Assembly: GCA_034669525.1 (NCBI GenBank)
Contig: JAXDNH010000039.1
Span: forward strand, 1 to 25,045
Source of the DNA: JAFASC01 sp034669525
GTDB taxonomy: Bacteria > Pseudomonadota > Alphaproteobacteria > Rhizobiales > Beijerinckiaceae
DNA: 25,045 nucleotides
Reading direction: 5' to 3'
Below the pieces are notes generated by a model, which was not told the origin of the DNA, made no database searches, and was given only the letters and a program-made list of their open reading frames with translations. Below, piece after piece: positions 1 to 8,071 of the stretch. Both the position numbers and the translations under genes were made by a program. How positions within the stretch are numbered: the first letter of the stretch is position 1; each line of letters begins with the position of its first letter.

Positions 1-8
1 CCTCTGGA

Positions 9-824
9 TCACGCCGCAAGTGCACCTTCGCCATGCAGATGCAGGATGCGGTTCACGAAATCCGACACGGCAATCAGCGTCCGGTTCGGCGCTTCGCGAT
101 GCGGCGCATGGCCGATGCCCGGCAGAACCGTTACGTCAACGGGACAATAGCATTCCTCCTGGGCGATCTCGATCTGCCGCAGCGTGCCATATTGGTCGGC
201 TTCGCCTTGCACGATCTGCACGGGCACGCGGATATAGGCGAGCGATTCCGAAATGTCCCATTTGCGGAACTCGGGATCGAGCCAAGCTTCGTTCCAGCCG
301 CGGAACGCGATATCGACGTGCCTATGCCAGCGCGCGAGTTTGTCACGCAGATCGGTACTCGCGTAAGTCTGCTTTGCCGCGGCGATCGAGGCGATGCTTA
401 CATCTTCGACAACAAAGTGCGGCGCGATCAGCGACAGGCCGCGGATGCGATGGTCCTGCACGCCGCCGGCATAGATCGTCGCGATCGACGCACCATCGGA
501 ATGTCCAATCAAAATTCCACGGCGGAAGCCGATCGCGTTGAGCAGCTTTGGTAAAACGTCCAGCGCCTCGTCATGCATGTAAGTGAGCCGACGCGGCAGC
601 GGCACTGGGCTCGACTGCCCGTAGCCGGCGCGCGAATACACGAACACGCCCGCGCTCGTTGCCGTCGCAAGGCGATCGGGGAAGTCGCCCCATTGGCCAA
701 CCGAGCCGAGGCCCTCGTGCAGCAGTACCAGCGTCGGCGCCTCGTGCGGAAGCGGTCCGATCATCCGGTATTCGAGTTCGGACGAACCGACCTTCAACAT
801 CCCCGACAGCTGCAGCGCTTGCAC
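9..824 (-). CDS. alpha/beta hydrolase next to benzoate-CoA ligase
   Basis: Serine hydrolase of the alpha/beta-hydrolase fold, about 271 aa. The nucleophile elbow GHSDG is clear. A likely oxyanion-hole segment (LLHEGLGS) precedes it, and the acid (Asp in VQGEADQYG) and the histidine (GIGHAPHREAP) follow in the usual order. The frame is open up to 917, but that would overlap the ligase. A GTG at 824 has GAGG eight bases upstream, overlapping the ligase stop, so I chose it; ATG at 800 is the alternative. The stop lies 11 bp downstream of the ligase stop in the same direction, so the two are probably one operon. No signal peptide is visible, so it should be cytoplasmic. From context it may hydrolyse an aromatic ester or a CoA/lactone intermediate, but the substrate cannot be read from the sequence. 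Confidence 0.85.
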   Translation of the reverse strand: MQALQLSGMLKVGSSELEYRMIGPLPHEAPTLVLLHEGLGSVGQWGDFPDRLATATSAGVFVYSRAGYGQSSPVPLPRRLTYMHDEALDVLPKLLNAIGFRRGILIGHSDGASIATIYAGGVQDHRIRGLSLIAPHFVVEDVSIASIAAAKQTYASTDLRDKLARWHRHVDIAFRGWNEAWLDPEFRKWDISESLAYIRVPVQIVQGEADQYGTLRQIEIAQEECYCPVDVTVLPGIGHAPHREAPNRTLIAVSDFVNRILHLHGEGALAA

Positions 825-834
825 GGAACCAACC

Positions 835-2388
835 TCAGGCGACGTTCGAGATTTCACGCAGCTTGAAACGCTGGATTTTCCCGGTGGCGGTTTTAGGTAA
901 TTCGTCGACGACTTCAATCCAGCGCGGATATTTCCACGGACCGATCGAACGCTTCACGTGTTCCTTGAGATCATCGTCGAGACCACCGGTGGCCTGCGAA
1001 CCTTTCAGCACGATGAAGGCCTTCGGCTTCAACAGCCCATCGCCATCCGCCGCGGGAATGACCGCCGCTTCCAGCACTGACGGGTGGCTGACGAGCGCGT
1101 TCTCGACCTCGAACGGCGAGACCCAGATGCCGGAGACCTTGAACATGTCGTCGGAGCGGCCGCAATAGGTGTAGCGCCCCTCCGCGTCCCGCATGAATTT
1201 GTCCCCGGTGCGCATCCATTGGCCTTGGAATGTGTTGCGGCTTTTCTCGCGCTGGTTCCAGTAGCCCTCCGCGGCGCTCGGCCCGCGCAGCACCATTTCG
1301 CCGATCTCGCCGTCCGGGACGTCGCCACCGTCTTCGTCGACGAGGCGCACGTCGTAGCCTGGCACCGCGCGGCCTGTCGTGCCGTATTTCACGTCGCCCG
1401 GTGCGTTCGACACATAGATGTGCAGCATTTCGGTTGAGCCGATGCCGTCCAAAATGTCGACGCCGTAACGCTCCTTCCATTTTAGCCCGACATGTTCGGG
1501 CAAAGCCTCGCCGGCCGAGATGCAGAGGCGCAGGCGCTGCGAGCCTTTTTCCGGCGCGCAAGCGGGATCGACGAGCATGCCGGCGTAACCTGTCGCCGCA
1601 CCGAAAAACATCGTCGGCTGGTCGCGCTGCATGACTTCGAAGATTTTCGCCGGCGTCGGCCGCTCGTCGAGCAGCAGCGCGGTTGCGCCGACCGACATCG
1701 GGAAGGTCAGCGAATTGCCGAGCCCGTACGCAAAGAAGAGCTTCGCGGCGGAGAAGACGACGTCGTCCTCGCGCATCCCGAGCACGCCCTGCCCGTAAAG
1801 TCTGGCGGTCTCCATCAAGCTCGTGTGCACGTGCTTCACGCCTTTCGGCATGCCGGTTGAGCCGGAGGAATAAAGCCAAAACGCCGGTTCGTCGGGATGC
1901 GTTTCAGCGGTTTCGAATTGTTGCGGCAACCCGTCGAGCGATTCTTGCAGCGTCTTGAATGACGTACCGCCCGGCGCATCACCGGCGACAATGACGTGCT
2001 CTAAATCGGAGAGCCGCGGCAGGATGGGCTCGACAATATTCAGGAGCTGGGGGCTGACAAACAGCGCCCGGGCGCGGCAATCCTTCAGCACGTAGGCATA
2101 TTGCTCGGCGGGCAGCAATGTATTGAGCAGAACAGGCACCACGCCGGCGCGCATCGCGCCGAGAAAGACCGCGGGATAATCGACGATGTCCAGCATGATT
2201 AACGCCACGCGCTGCTCCTGGCGTATCCCGAGCTTCTTCATGAGATGCGCGACGCGGCAGCTCTGCGCGTGCAACTGCTTGTAAGTCAGCCGGCGCTTGC
2301 GGTCGATGAAGGCGACCTTGTCGCCGCGGCCCTCATCAATGTTGCGATCGAGAAGGTCCGTGACGGCATTGTAGGTTTGGCTGCTCAC
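835..2388 (-). CDS. bclA: benzoate-CoA ligase family protein
   Basis: ATP-dependent ligase that activates benzoate (or a close aromatic acid) to its CoA thioester, the entry step of both the aerobic box route and the anaerobic benzoyl-CoA route. The 517 aa length is typical. The adenylate-forming signature YSSGSTGMPKG lies near residues 172-182, followed by a GIGSTE motif. The C-terminal PKTATGK motif carries the catalytic Lys at about 504. The start is GTG at 2388 with a strong GGGGAGGAG site just upstream. It diverges from a BoxR-type regulator, which strongly supports a benzoyl-CoA role. The hydrolase follows it in the same direction. 2-Aminobenzoate or 4-hydroxybenzoate ligases belong to the same family, so exact substrate preference is inference. 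Confidence 0.93.
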   Translation of the reverse strand: MSSQTYNAVTDLLDRNIDEGRGDKVAFIDRKRRLTYKQLHAQSCRVAHLMKKLGIRQEQRVALIMLDIVDYPAVFLGAMRAGVVPVLLNTLLPAEQYAYVLKDCRARALFVSPQLLNIVEPILPRLSDLEHVIVAGDAPGGTSFKTLQESLDGLPQQFETAETHPDEPAFWLYSSGSTGMPKGVKHVHTSLMETARLYGQGVLGMREDDVVFSAAKLFFAYGLGNSLTFPMSVGATALLLDERPTPAKIFEVMQRDQPTMFFGAATGYAGMLVDPACAPEKGSQRLRLCISAGEALPEHVGLKWKERYGVDILDGIGSTEMLHIYVSNAPGDVKYGTTGRAVPGYDVRLVDEDGGDVPDGEIGEMVLRGPSAAEGYWNQREKSRNTFQGQWMRTGDKFMRDAEGRYTYCGRSDDMFKVSGIWVSPFEVENALVSHPSVLEAAVIPAADGDGLLKPKAFIVLKGSQATGGLDDDLKEHVKRSIGPWKYPRWIEVVDELPKTATGKIQRFKLREISNVA

Positions 2389-2438
2389 GATCTCCTCCCC
2401 GCCGTTGCAGCCTATCGGCGACGGCCGAGGCTTTTTGA

Positions 2439-2483
2439 ATTATACTGCATATTAACGTCGCCCGCGCGCTTGCTGTCAACAGC
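2439..2483 (-). promoter_or_regulatory. candidate promoter and operator of the benzoate-CoA ligase operon
   Basis: Read leftward, a perfect -35 hexamer TTGACA (2479-2474) is followed after 17 bases by GTTAAT (2456-2451, 4/6 match to a -10). The -35 is embedded in an inverted repeat, GCTGT-CA-ACAGC (2472-2483). Just downstream of the -10 lies an AT-rich block with a TGCA core (2446-2449). BzdR/BoxR-type regulators are known to use operators with TGCA cores near the promoter. The assignment is inference from position and motifs. Confidence 0.5.
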
Positions 2484-2506
2484 GATCGGCATTATTGTTC
2501 ACATCA

Positions 2507-3463
2507 ATGGACAGATCTGACGATATGCGGGACCGGCCGTGGACACGCACGGACGGCGCCGGGACCACGGCGCCGAAGGCTCTCGACGCCGAAGCAGAGT
2601 TCCTCGCCTCGCTTGGCGCCCGCGTGCGTCATTTGCGGGCGATGCGCGGCATGTCGCGGAAGGTTCTGTCCGCGGCGTCCGGCGTGTCGGAGCGCTACAT
2701 CGCGCAGCTTGAGAGCGGTCAGGGTAACGTCTCGATCATTCTGTTGCGGCGCGTCGCGCTGGCGACAGGCGCGCGACTCGAAGATCTGATCCCGGGCGCG
2801 GATGGGCCACCGGATTGGCCTGTTATCCGCGATCTCGTGCGCGGCGCTTCGGCGGAGACGATCGCGCAGGTGAAGCGCCTCTTGTCGGGAAACGGCGCCG
2901 CCAATGCGGCCGCTGAGCAGCGCGTCGCGCTGATCGGATTGCGCGGCGCGGGTAAATCGACGCTCGGGCGCCTCGTCGCCGAGCGCGTCGGCTGGCAATT
3001 TGTCGAACTCAACAAGGAGATCGAGCGCGACAACGATATGTCAGTCCCGGAAATTTTCGCGATGTATGGCCAAGAGGGCTACCGCCGCTTCGAACAAGCG
3101 GCGGTGCGCAAGCTGATCGCTCGCGATGGACCGATACTGCTCGCGACGGGCGGCGGCATTGTCGCCGAACCAGTGACGTTCGATCTCGTTCTCTCTTCTT
3201 TCTACACGATATGGCTCAAGGCCGAACCGGAAGAACATATGCGCCGCGTGCGCGAACAAGGCGATCTGCGGCCGATGGGCGGCGACGCATCCGCCATGCA
3301 GGAGCTTCGCGCGATCCTCGTTAGCCGCGAGCCGTTCTATGCGCGCGCGCGCGCAATGGTCGACACGGCGGGGCTGTCGGCCGAAGAAGCCGCGGACCGG
3401 CTGTACGCATTGATCTCGTCCGAACTAACGAGCGATGAGGCCGTACTCAGCACAGCTAAATAA
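2507..3463 (+). CDS. boxR: BoxR/BzdR-like benzoyl-CoA-responsive transcriptional regulator
   Basis: Two-part regulator of about 318 aa. An XRE-type helix-turn-helix (roughly residues 25-85, with GVSERYIAQLESG as the recognition part) is joined by a linker to a shikimate-kinase-like domain. The Walker A motif GLRGAGKST lies near residue 145. This fusion is the hallmark of BzdR (anaerobic) and BoxR (aerobic) repressors, whose kinase-like domain senses benzoyl-CoA rather than making shikimate phosphate. It is divergent from the benzoate-CoA ligase and so probably controls it and itself. The start is uncertain: ATG at 2507 has no clear ribosome-binding site, TTG at 2495 and ATG at 2525 are alternatives, and a leaderless transcript is possible. 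The feruloyl-CoA-synthase-type gene follows after 49 bp. Confidence 0.92.
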   Translation: MDRSDDMRDRPWTRTDGAGTTAPKALDAEAEFLASLGARVRHLRAMRGMSRKVLSAASGVSERYIAQLESGQGNVSIILLRRVALATGARLEDLIPGADGPPDWPVIRDLVRGASAETIAQVKRLLSGNGAANAAAEQRVALIGLRGAGKSTLGRLVAERVGWQFVELNKEIERDNDMSVPEIFAMYGQEGYRRFEQAAVRKLIARDGPILLATGGGIVAEPVTFDLVLSSFYTIWLKAEPEEHMRRVREQGDLRPMGGDASAMQELRAILVSREPFYARARAMVDTAGLSAEEAADRLYALISSELTSDEAVLSTAK

Positions 3464-3512
3464 GAATGATCTGAAGCGCACGAAGATGCGCAGACATTTG
3501 GGGAGCGAAATA

Positions 3513-5387
3513 ATGAAACCGCCTTTTGCCGAGATCCGCTTCGCGGCGCCGCGCGTCGATATCACGGCCCTGCCTGACGGCGGCATGATCCTGCGCTCGC
3601 CGCAGCGGCTCGAGCCATACTGCCGCAATCTCGGTGACCTGCTCGAACATTGGGGCGCGGAGACCCCGGATGCGGTTTTTCTCGCCGAGCGCGCCGCGCG
3701 GGGCTGGCGGCGCATCAGCTATGGCGAGACGCTGCGCGGCGTGCGCGCGATGGCGCAGGCGCTGATCGATCGCAAGCTCTCGGTCGAGCGACCGCTCGTC
3801 ATTCTCTCCGACAATGGCATCGACCACGCGCTCGTCGCCTTCGCGGCGATGCATGCCGGCATTCCCGTCGCGCCGATCTCACCGGCCTATTCGCTGATGT
3901 CGAAGGACTTCGGCAAGCTGAAATACGCGCTGGAGCTGATCGGCCCGGGGCTGATCTTTGTCGCCGATGCGACGCCCTTCGCGGCGGCGCTGAAGGCGGT
4001 GGACCTGAAAGGCGCGGAGTTGGTCACGAGTTCGCCTGCTCCAGAAGGAATCCCAGCAACGGCATTGCAGGAACTCCTCAACACCCGCACGTCCAGCGCC
4101 GTCGATACTGCGCGCGAAAAAGTCGGACCCGAGACGATCGCCAAAATCCTCTTAAGTTCCGGCTCGACCGACATGCCGAAAGGCGTGATCACGACGCAGC
4201 GCATGCTCTGCTCGAACCAGCAGGCGATCCATCAGCTCTGGCCGTTTCTCTCGGAGAAGCCGCCGGTCCTCATCGACTGGTTGCCGTGGAACCACACGTT
4301 TGGCGGCAGCTTCTGTTTGAACCTTGTGCTGCGCCATGGCGGCACGATGTATATCGACGACGGCAAGCCGGCGCCGCAGCTGATCGCGAAGACGCTCGCA
4401 AACTTACGCGAGATTTCGCCGACGGTTTATTTCAACGTGCCGCGCGGTTACGACATGCTGCTGCCGCATCTCGAAAACGACGCCGCGCTGCGTGCCACCT
4501 TCTTCCGCAATCTCGACATGCTGTTCTATGCGGCCGCGGCACTGCCGCCGGCGCTCTGGGGCCGGCTTGAAGATGTCGCGATCAAGGCGCGCGGCATGCG
4601 CGTGCCAATGATTGCGGCCTGGGGCTCAACCGAGACGGCGCCCGGCGCCACCATCGTGCATTTCCCGATCGAGCGCGCCGGCTATATCGGCCTGCCGGTC
4701 CCCGGCTGCGAGATCAAGCTCGTGCCGAATTCCGGACGGCTGGAGATCCGCGCGCGCGGTACGAACATCACGCCGGGCTATTGGAAGCGGCCGGACCTCA
4801 CGCAAAAAGCCTTCGACGAAGATGGCTTTTTCAAAACGGGCGATGCCGGCCGCTTCGCCGAGCCGGACAAGCCCGAGATGGGGCTCGAATTCGACGGGCG
4901 CCTCAGCGAGGACTTCAAGCTGACGTCGGGCACCTGGGTCAATGTCGGCAGCGTGCGCGTGCGGGCGATTTCCGCAGGCAGTCCTGTCATCCAGGACGCC
5001 GTCGTCACCGGGCACAATCTGGACGAAATCGGCCTGCTTGTGTTCCCCAATCCTGATGGCTGCCGCAGTCTTTGCGCCGACCTTCCCGCCGATGCATCTT
5101 TGGCTCGCCTGATCGGCGATCCGCGTGTGCGTGCGCGCATCGAAGACGCGTTGCGGACGCTTGCGCAAGAATCTTCCGGCGGCTCGACGCTGCCGAAACG
5201 CGTGTTGATCCTCGACGAGCCGCCATCGATCGACGCCAACGAGATCACGGACAAGGGCTACATCAATCAGCGCGCGGTGCTGATGCGCCGCGCCGCGCTG
5301 GTCGAGCGCCTGCATGCGCCGGCGCCTGATCCCGAGGTGATCGGCGCACCGCAGCAGGCAAAAGAGCGCGAGCTGTTGCGGGCTTAG
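3513..5387 (+). CDS. fcs: feruloyl-CoA synthase family aromatic acid-CoA ligase
   Basis: Adenylate-forming enzyme of about 624 aa that should convert a hydroxycinnamate or related aromatic acid to its CoA thioester. The ATP-binding signature LLSSGSTDMPKG lies near residues 213-225, then WGSTETAPGA and FFKTGDAGRF. The C-terminal part does not end in the usual PKTxxGK motif. Instead it carries ITDKGYINQR (about 577-587), a form seen in feruloyl-CoA synthases, whose Lys is the likely catalytic one. I chose ATG at 3513 because GGGGAG stands eight bases upstream; the frame is open from 3435 but that would overlap boxR. It may be cotranscribed with boxR. Neither an enoyl-CoA hydratase/lyase nor vanillin dehydrogenase is nearby, so the substrate could instead be another lignin-derived acid. 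Confidence 0.85.
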   Translation: MKPPFAEIRFAAPRVDITALPDGGMILRSPQRLEPYCRNLGDLLEHWGAETPDAVFLAERAARGWRRISYGETLRGVRAMAQALIDRKLSVERPLVILSDNGIDHALVAFAAMHAGIPVAPISPAYSLMSKDFGKLKYALELIGPGLIFVADATPFAAALKAVDLKGAELVTSSPAPEGIPATALQELLNTRTSSAVDTAREKVGPETIAKILLSSGSTDMPKGVITTQRMLCSNQQAIHQLWPFLSEKPPVLIDWLPWNHTFGGSFCLNLVLRHGGTMYIDDGKPAPQLIAKTLANLREISPTVYFNVPRGYDMLLPHLENDAALRATFFRNLDMLFYAAAALPPALWGRLEDVAIKARGMRVPMIAAWGSTETAPGATIVHFPIERAGYIGLPVPGCEIKLVPNSGRLEIRARGTNITPGYWKRPDLTQKAFDEDGFFKTGDAGRFAEPDKPEMGLEFDGRLSEDFKLTSGTWVNVGSVRVRAISAGSPVIQDAVVTGHNLDEIGLLVFPNPDGCRSLCADLPADASLARLIGDPRVRARIEDALRTLAQESSGGSTLPKRVLILDEPPSIDANEITDKGYINQRAVLMRRAALVERLHAPAPDPEVIGAPQQAKERELLRA

Positions 5388-5392
5388 AAACT

Positions 5393-5474
5393 CGTCATTG
5401 CGAGGGGCGCAGCGACGAAGCAATCCAGGAGCCGCCGGTTGCGCCTGGATTGCTTCGCTTCGCTCGCAATGACG
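5393..5474. repeat. palindromic intergenic repeat, copy 1
   Basis: An 82-bp imperfect palindrome. It opens with CGTCATTGCGAGG and GACGAAGCAATCCAGG and closes with the mirror images CCTGGATTGCTTCG and CTCGCAATGACG. It sits between two converging stop codons (5387 and 5479), where it could form a strong hairpin in either transcript and act as a bidirectional terminator. Related copies occur at 6760-6888 and 8120-8211. It carries no open frame of note. Such elements are common in Bradyrhizobium and its relatives. Confidence 0.9.
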
Positions 5475-5478
5475 CGCG

Positions 5479-6690
5479 TTAGGTCTTCTTCGCAATCATC
5501 GCGCAGCCGCCCTCGCCGAGCGGCCGCCAGGCCTGCTCGACGGGAATCTCCTTGACCATCTTGTAGAGGTCCCACTCGGACTTCGACTCGGCCGGGGCCT
5601 TGGCCTGGAAAAGATACATCGGGTGCATCTTGCGGCCGTCCTCGCGGATCGTGCCCTTGCCGAGCACGTCGTCCTCCGTCGGCATCGCCTTCATCTGCTC
5701 GACGACCTTCTTGCCGTCGCGGCTCTTCGTGACCTCCATCGCCTTCAGATAGTGCAGCGCCGCGCTGTAGGACGCCGCGTGATTCGATGTCGGATAGGTC
5801 TTGTGCTGTTTCGCGAAGCGCTCCGACCAGGCCCGCGTCTTGTCATTGAGGTCCCAGTAAAAAGACTCGGTGAAGAGGAGGTTTTGCGCGACCGGCAAGC
5901 CGAGCGAGTGGACGTCCGTCAGGAACACAAGCAGCCCCGCGAGCTTTTGTTTCGGGGTGACGCCGAATTCGGCGGCTTGCTTGATCGCGTTGACGGTGTC
6001 GCCGCCGGCATTCGCCAGCCCGATCACTTTCGCGCCTGAGGTCTGCGCCTGGATCAGAAAGGAAGAGAAATCCGGCGTGTTGAGCGGCGCGCGCACGGCC
6101 CCGATCACCTTGCCGTTCTGCTGTTTCACGACAGCCGAGGTCTGCGCCTCGAGGTCATGCCCGAAAGCATAATCGGCGGTGATGAAGAACCAGGTGTCGC
6201 CGCCGGTCGCAACGACCGCCCGGCCGGTCCCGTTGGCGAGGGCGAAATTGTCGAAATTCCAGTGGATGAGGTTCGGGCTGCAGGCATCGCCGGTCAGTCG
6301 CGTCGAGCCGGCGGAGGCGTTGAGGTTGACCTTGTTGTATTGCTTCGTGATGTCCGCGACCGCGAGCGCCACGGCCGAATTCGGCACGTCGATGATCGCG
6401 TCGACATTCTCGACCTGGTACCACTGCCGCGCCACGTTGGAGCCGATATCGGGCTTGTTCTGATGGTCGGCGGATATGACCGTGACTTTGAGCGCGCTCT
6501 TCGGATTGGCCTTCATGTAGTCCTCGACGGCCATGCGCACGCCGAGGAGCGAGCCCGGCCCGGTCGTATCCTGATAGAGCGAGGACATGTCGTTGAGGAC
6601 GCCGATCTTGACCTCGAATTGCTGCGCGCTCACCGGCGCAGCGCAAAGGGCCAGCGCAGCGAGCGCGGCGGCGAAAACAAAGTGGCGCAT
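5479..6690 (-). CDS. ABC transporter periplasmic substrate-binding protein (LivK/branched-chain amino acid type)
   Basis: Periplasmic binding protein of about 403 aa. The start ATG at 6690 has an excellent GGGAGGAAAA site, and a Sec signal peptide ends near APVSAQ. The mature part begins with FEVKIGVLNDMSSLYQD, the pattern of the Peripla_BP_6 / LivK family. In this order, members of that family often bind aromatic acids (benzoate or hydroxycinnamate derivatives) rather than amino acids. No permease or ATPase gene is in the window, so it is an orphan component that must work with a transporter encoded elsewhere. The neighbouring aromatic-acid ligases suggest, but do not prove, an aromatic ligand. 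Confidence 0.9.
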   Translation of the reverse strand: MRHFVFAAALAALALCAAPVSAQQFEVKIGVLNDMSSLYQDTTGPGSLLGVRMAVEDYMKANPKSALKVTVISADHQNKPDIGSNVARQWYQVENVDAIIDVPNSAVALAVADITKQYNKVNLNASAGSTRLTGDACSPNLIHWNFDNFALANGTGRAVVATGGDTWFFITADYAFGHDLEAQTSAVVKQQNGKVIGAVRAPLNTPDFSSFLIQAQTSGAKVIGLANAGGDTVNAIKQAAEFGVTPKQKLAGLLVFLTDVHSLGLPVAQNLLFTESFYWDLNDKTRAWSERFAKQHKTYPTSNHAASYSAALHYLKAMEVTKSRDGKKVVEQMKAMPTEDDVLGKGTIREDGRKMHPMYLFQAKAPAESKSEWDLYKMVKEIPVEQAWRPLGEGGCAMIAKKT

Positions 6691-6759
6691 GTCTTTTCCT
6701 CCCAAATTTTTTGCCGAGCCTAGCCGGTTCCTGGGCGCTGGCAAGAGCGGCCTCCAGGC

Positions 6760-6888
6760 CGTCATTGCGAGGAGGCGCCATGCGAAGTCGGCTATAGCCG
6801 GCCTCGAAAAGCCGACGAAGCAATCCAGGGCAAATACTGCATCGTCGGGTGTTTGCCCCTGGATTGCTTCGCTTCGCTCGCAATGACG
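6760..6888. repeat. palindromic intergenic repeat, copy 2 with internal insertion
   Basis: The outer arms match copy 1 (CGTCATTGCGAGGAGG at the left; GGATTGCTTCG and CTCGCAATGACG at the right). The left arm is interrupted by about 40 bases that form their own nested palindrome: GTCGGCT (6787-6793) pairs with AGCCGAC (6810-6816), and GGCTATAGCC (6790-6799) is self-complementary. It occupies most of the gap between the divergent binding-protein and enolase-superfamily genes, so it lies in their 5' regions rather than at a terminator position. Confidence 0.88.
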
Positions 6889-6926
6889 CTCGCCTGACGC
6901 GCCACTATTGAAATAGACTTCTGCCT

Positions 6927-8060
6927 ATGAAGATCATTGATGTCCGCGCACATGTTCTCGAGGCGCCGCTCTCTGAAGCCTTCTCCTATTCACGCTCCTG
7001 GTATTCGGCGCGCACGTCACTGATCGTCCAGATCGTGACGGATTCAGGGCTCGTCGGTTGGGGAGAGTGTTACGGGCCGGCCCGCATCAATGCCGTGGTG
7101 GTCGACAGCATGAAGCCGCTGCTCCTCGGCGAGGATCCGTTCCGAACCGAGTGGCTCTGGCACGAGATTTATGCGCGTTTTCGCGATCACGGCCAAAAGG
7201 GCTCGATCATCCAGGGCCTGAGCGGCATCGACATCGCGCTGTGGGACATCAAGGGCAAGGCGCTCGGCGAGCCCGTGCACCGCCTGATGGGCGGTCCGAT
7301 GCGCAGCGGAGTTTCGGCCTACGCCACCGGCCTTTATCGCCGCGAGAGCGGGCGACCGGAGGATTATCTCGCGCAAGAAGCCGCTTCATATGTTGCCGAC
7401 GGTTTCACCGCGGTGAAACTCAAGGTCGGCTACGGCGTCGAGGAAGATTTGCGCATGATCCGCGCCGTGCGCGAGGCAATCGGGCCCGCCATCGGGCTGA
7501 TGATCGACGCCAACCATGCCTATGACGCGGTCGCGGCGATCCGGCTCGGGCGCTTGGCCGAGCCGTTCGACATCGGCTGGCTCGAGGAGCCGGTGCCGCC
7601 CGAAGATGTTGCGGGCCATCGCGAAGTGCGCGCCGCGCTCACCATTCCGATCGCCAGCGGGGAATGCGAGTTCACCCGTTTCGGTTTTCGCGAACTGATC
7701 ACGACGCGCGCCGTCGACATCGTCCAGCCCGACACCTGTTCGGCCGGCGGCCTCTCCGAGTGCAAGAAAATCGCCGACCTGGCGCTTGCTTACGGTCTGC
7801 GTTACGTCCCGCATGTCTGGGGCAGCGGCGTCGCGCTCGCGGCGGCCCTGCAACTGCTCGCGGTCTTGCCCGCTTTGACGCCGCCATCGCTCAATCCAAT
7901 CGAACCGATGCTGGAATTCGACCGCACCGAGCATCCGATCCGGCAGGCTCTGCTCGTCACGCCGATCGAGCATACGAGAGGGCGTGTCGACATTCCGCAG
8001 GGACCCGGACTCGGCATCGACATCGATCGGGCGGCGTTGGAGCGGTTTAGGGTGGGTTAG
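6927..8060 (+). CDS. mandelate racemase / muconate lactonizing (enolase superfamily) enzyme
   Basis: A 377-aa acid-sugar-type enzyme with a complete mandelate-racemase catalytic set. The K-x-K pair is at 164/166, the Mg ligands are Asp194 (MIDAN), Glu220 (LEEP) and Glu246 (SGE), and the Asp269/His296 dyad lies in QPDT and PHVWGSG. The spacing is almost the same as in mandelate racemase. The PHVWG-type segment is also seen in galactarolactone cycloisomerases (Gci), which makes a sugar lactone or acid-sugar dehydratase role plausible. No sugar genes lie beside it, so the substrate is open. The start ATG at 6927 has only a weak ribosome-binding site. The gene is flanked by palindromic repeats on both sides. 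Confidence 0.88.
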   Translation: MKIIDVRAHVLEAPLSEAFSYSRSWYSARTSLIVQIVTDSGLVGWGECYGPARINAVVVDSMKPLLLGEDPFRTEWLWHEIYARFRDHGQKGSIIQGLSGIDIALWDIKGKALGEPVHRLMGGPMRSGVSAYATGLYRRESGRPEDYLAQEAASYVADGFTAVKLKVGYGVEEDLRMIRAVREAIGPAIGLMIDANHAYDAVAAIRLGRLAEPFDIGWLEEPVPPEDVAGHREVRAALTIPIASGECEFTRFGFRELITTRAVDIVQPDTCSAGGLSECKKIADLALAYGLRYVPHVWGSGVALAAALQLLAVLPALTPPSLNPIEPMLEFDRTEHPIRQALLVTPIEHTRGRVDIPQGPGLGIDIDRAALERFRVG

Positions 8061-8071
8061 GCGAGGAAGGC

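Noticed and set aside
825..917. N-terminal extension of the alpha/beta hydrolase into the ligase gene
   Set aside because: The extra residues are only the ligase C-terminus read in another frame, and a better start with a ribosome-binding site exists at 824.
971..1879. 302-aa open frame inside the benzoate-CoA ligase
   Set aside because: Same strand in another frame, very Arg-rich, no motifs; a GC-rich shadow of the ligase.
3435..3512. Upstream extension of the feruloyl-CoA-synthase-type gene
   Set aside because: It would overlap boxR and its residues are unlike the family N-terminus; ATG 3513 has a strong ribosome-binding site.
4626..5495. 289-aa open frame opposite the feruloyl-CoA-synthase-type gene
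   Set aside because: Arg/Ala-rich translation with no domain, fully opposite a well-supported gene; it also reads through the palindromic repeat.
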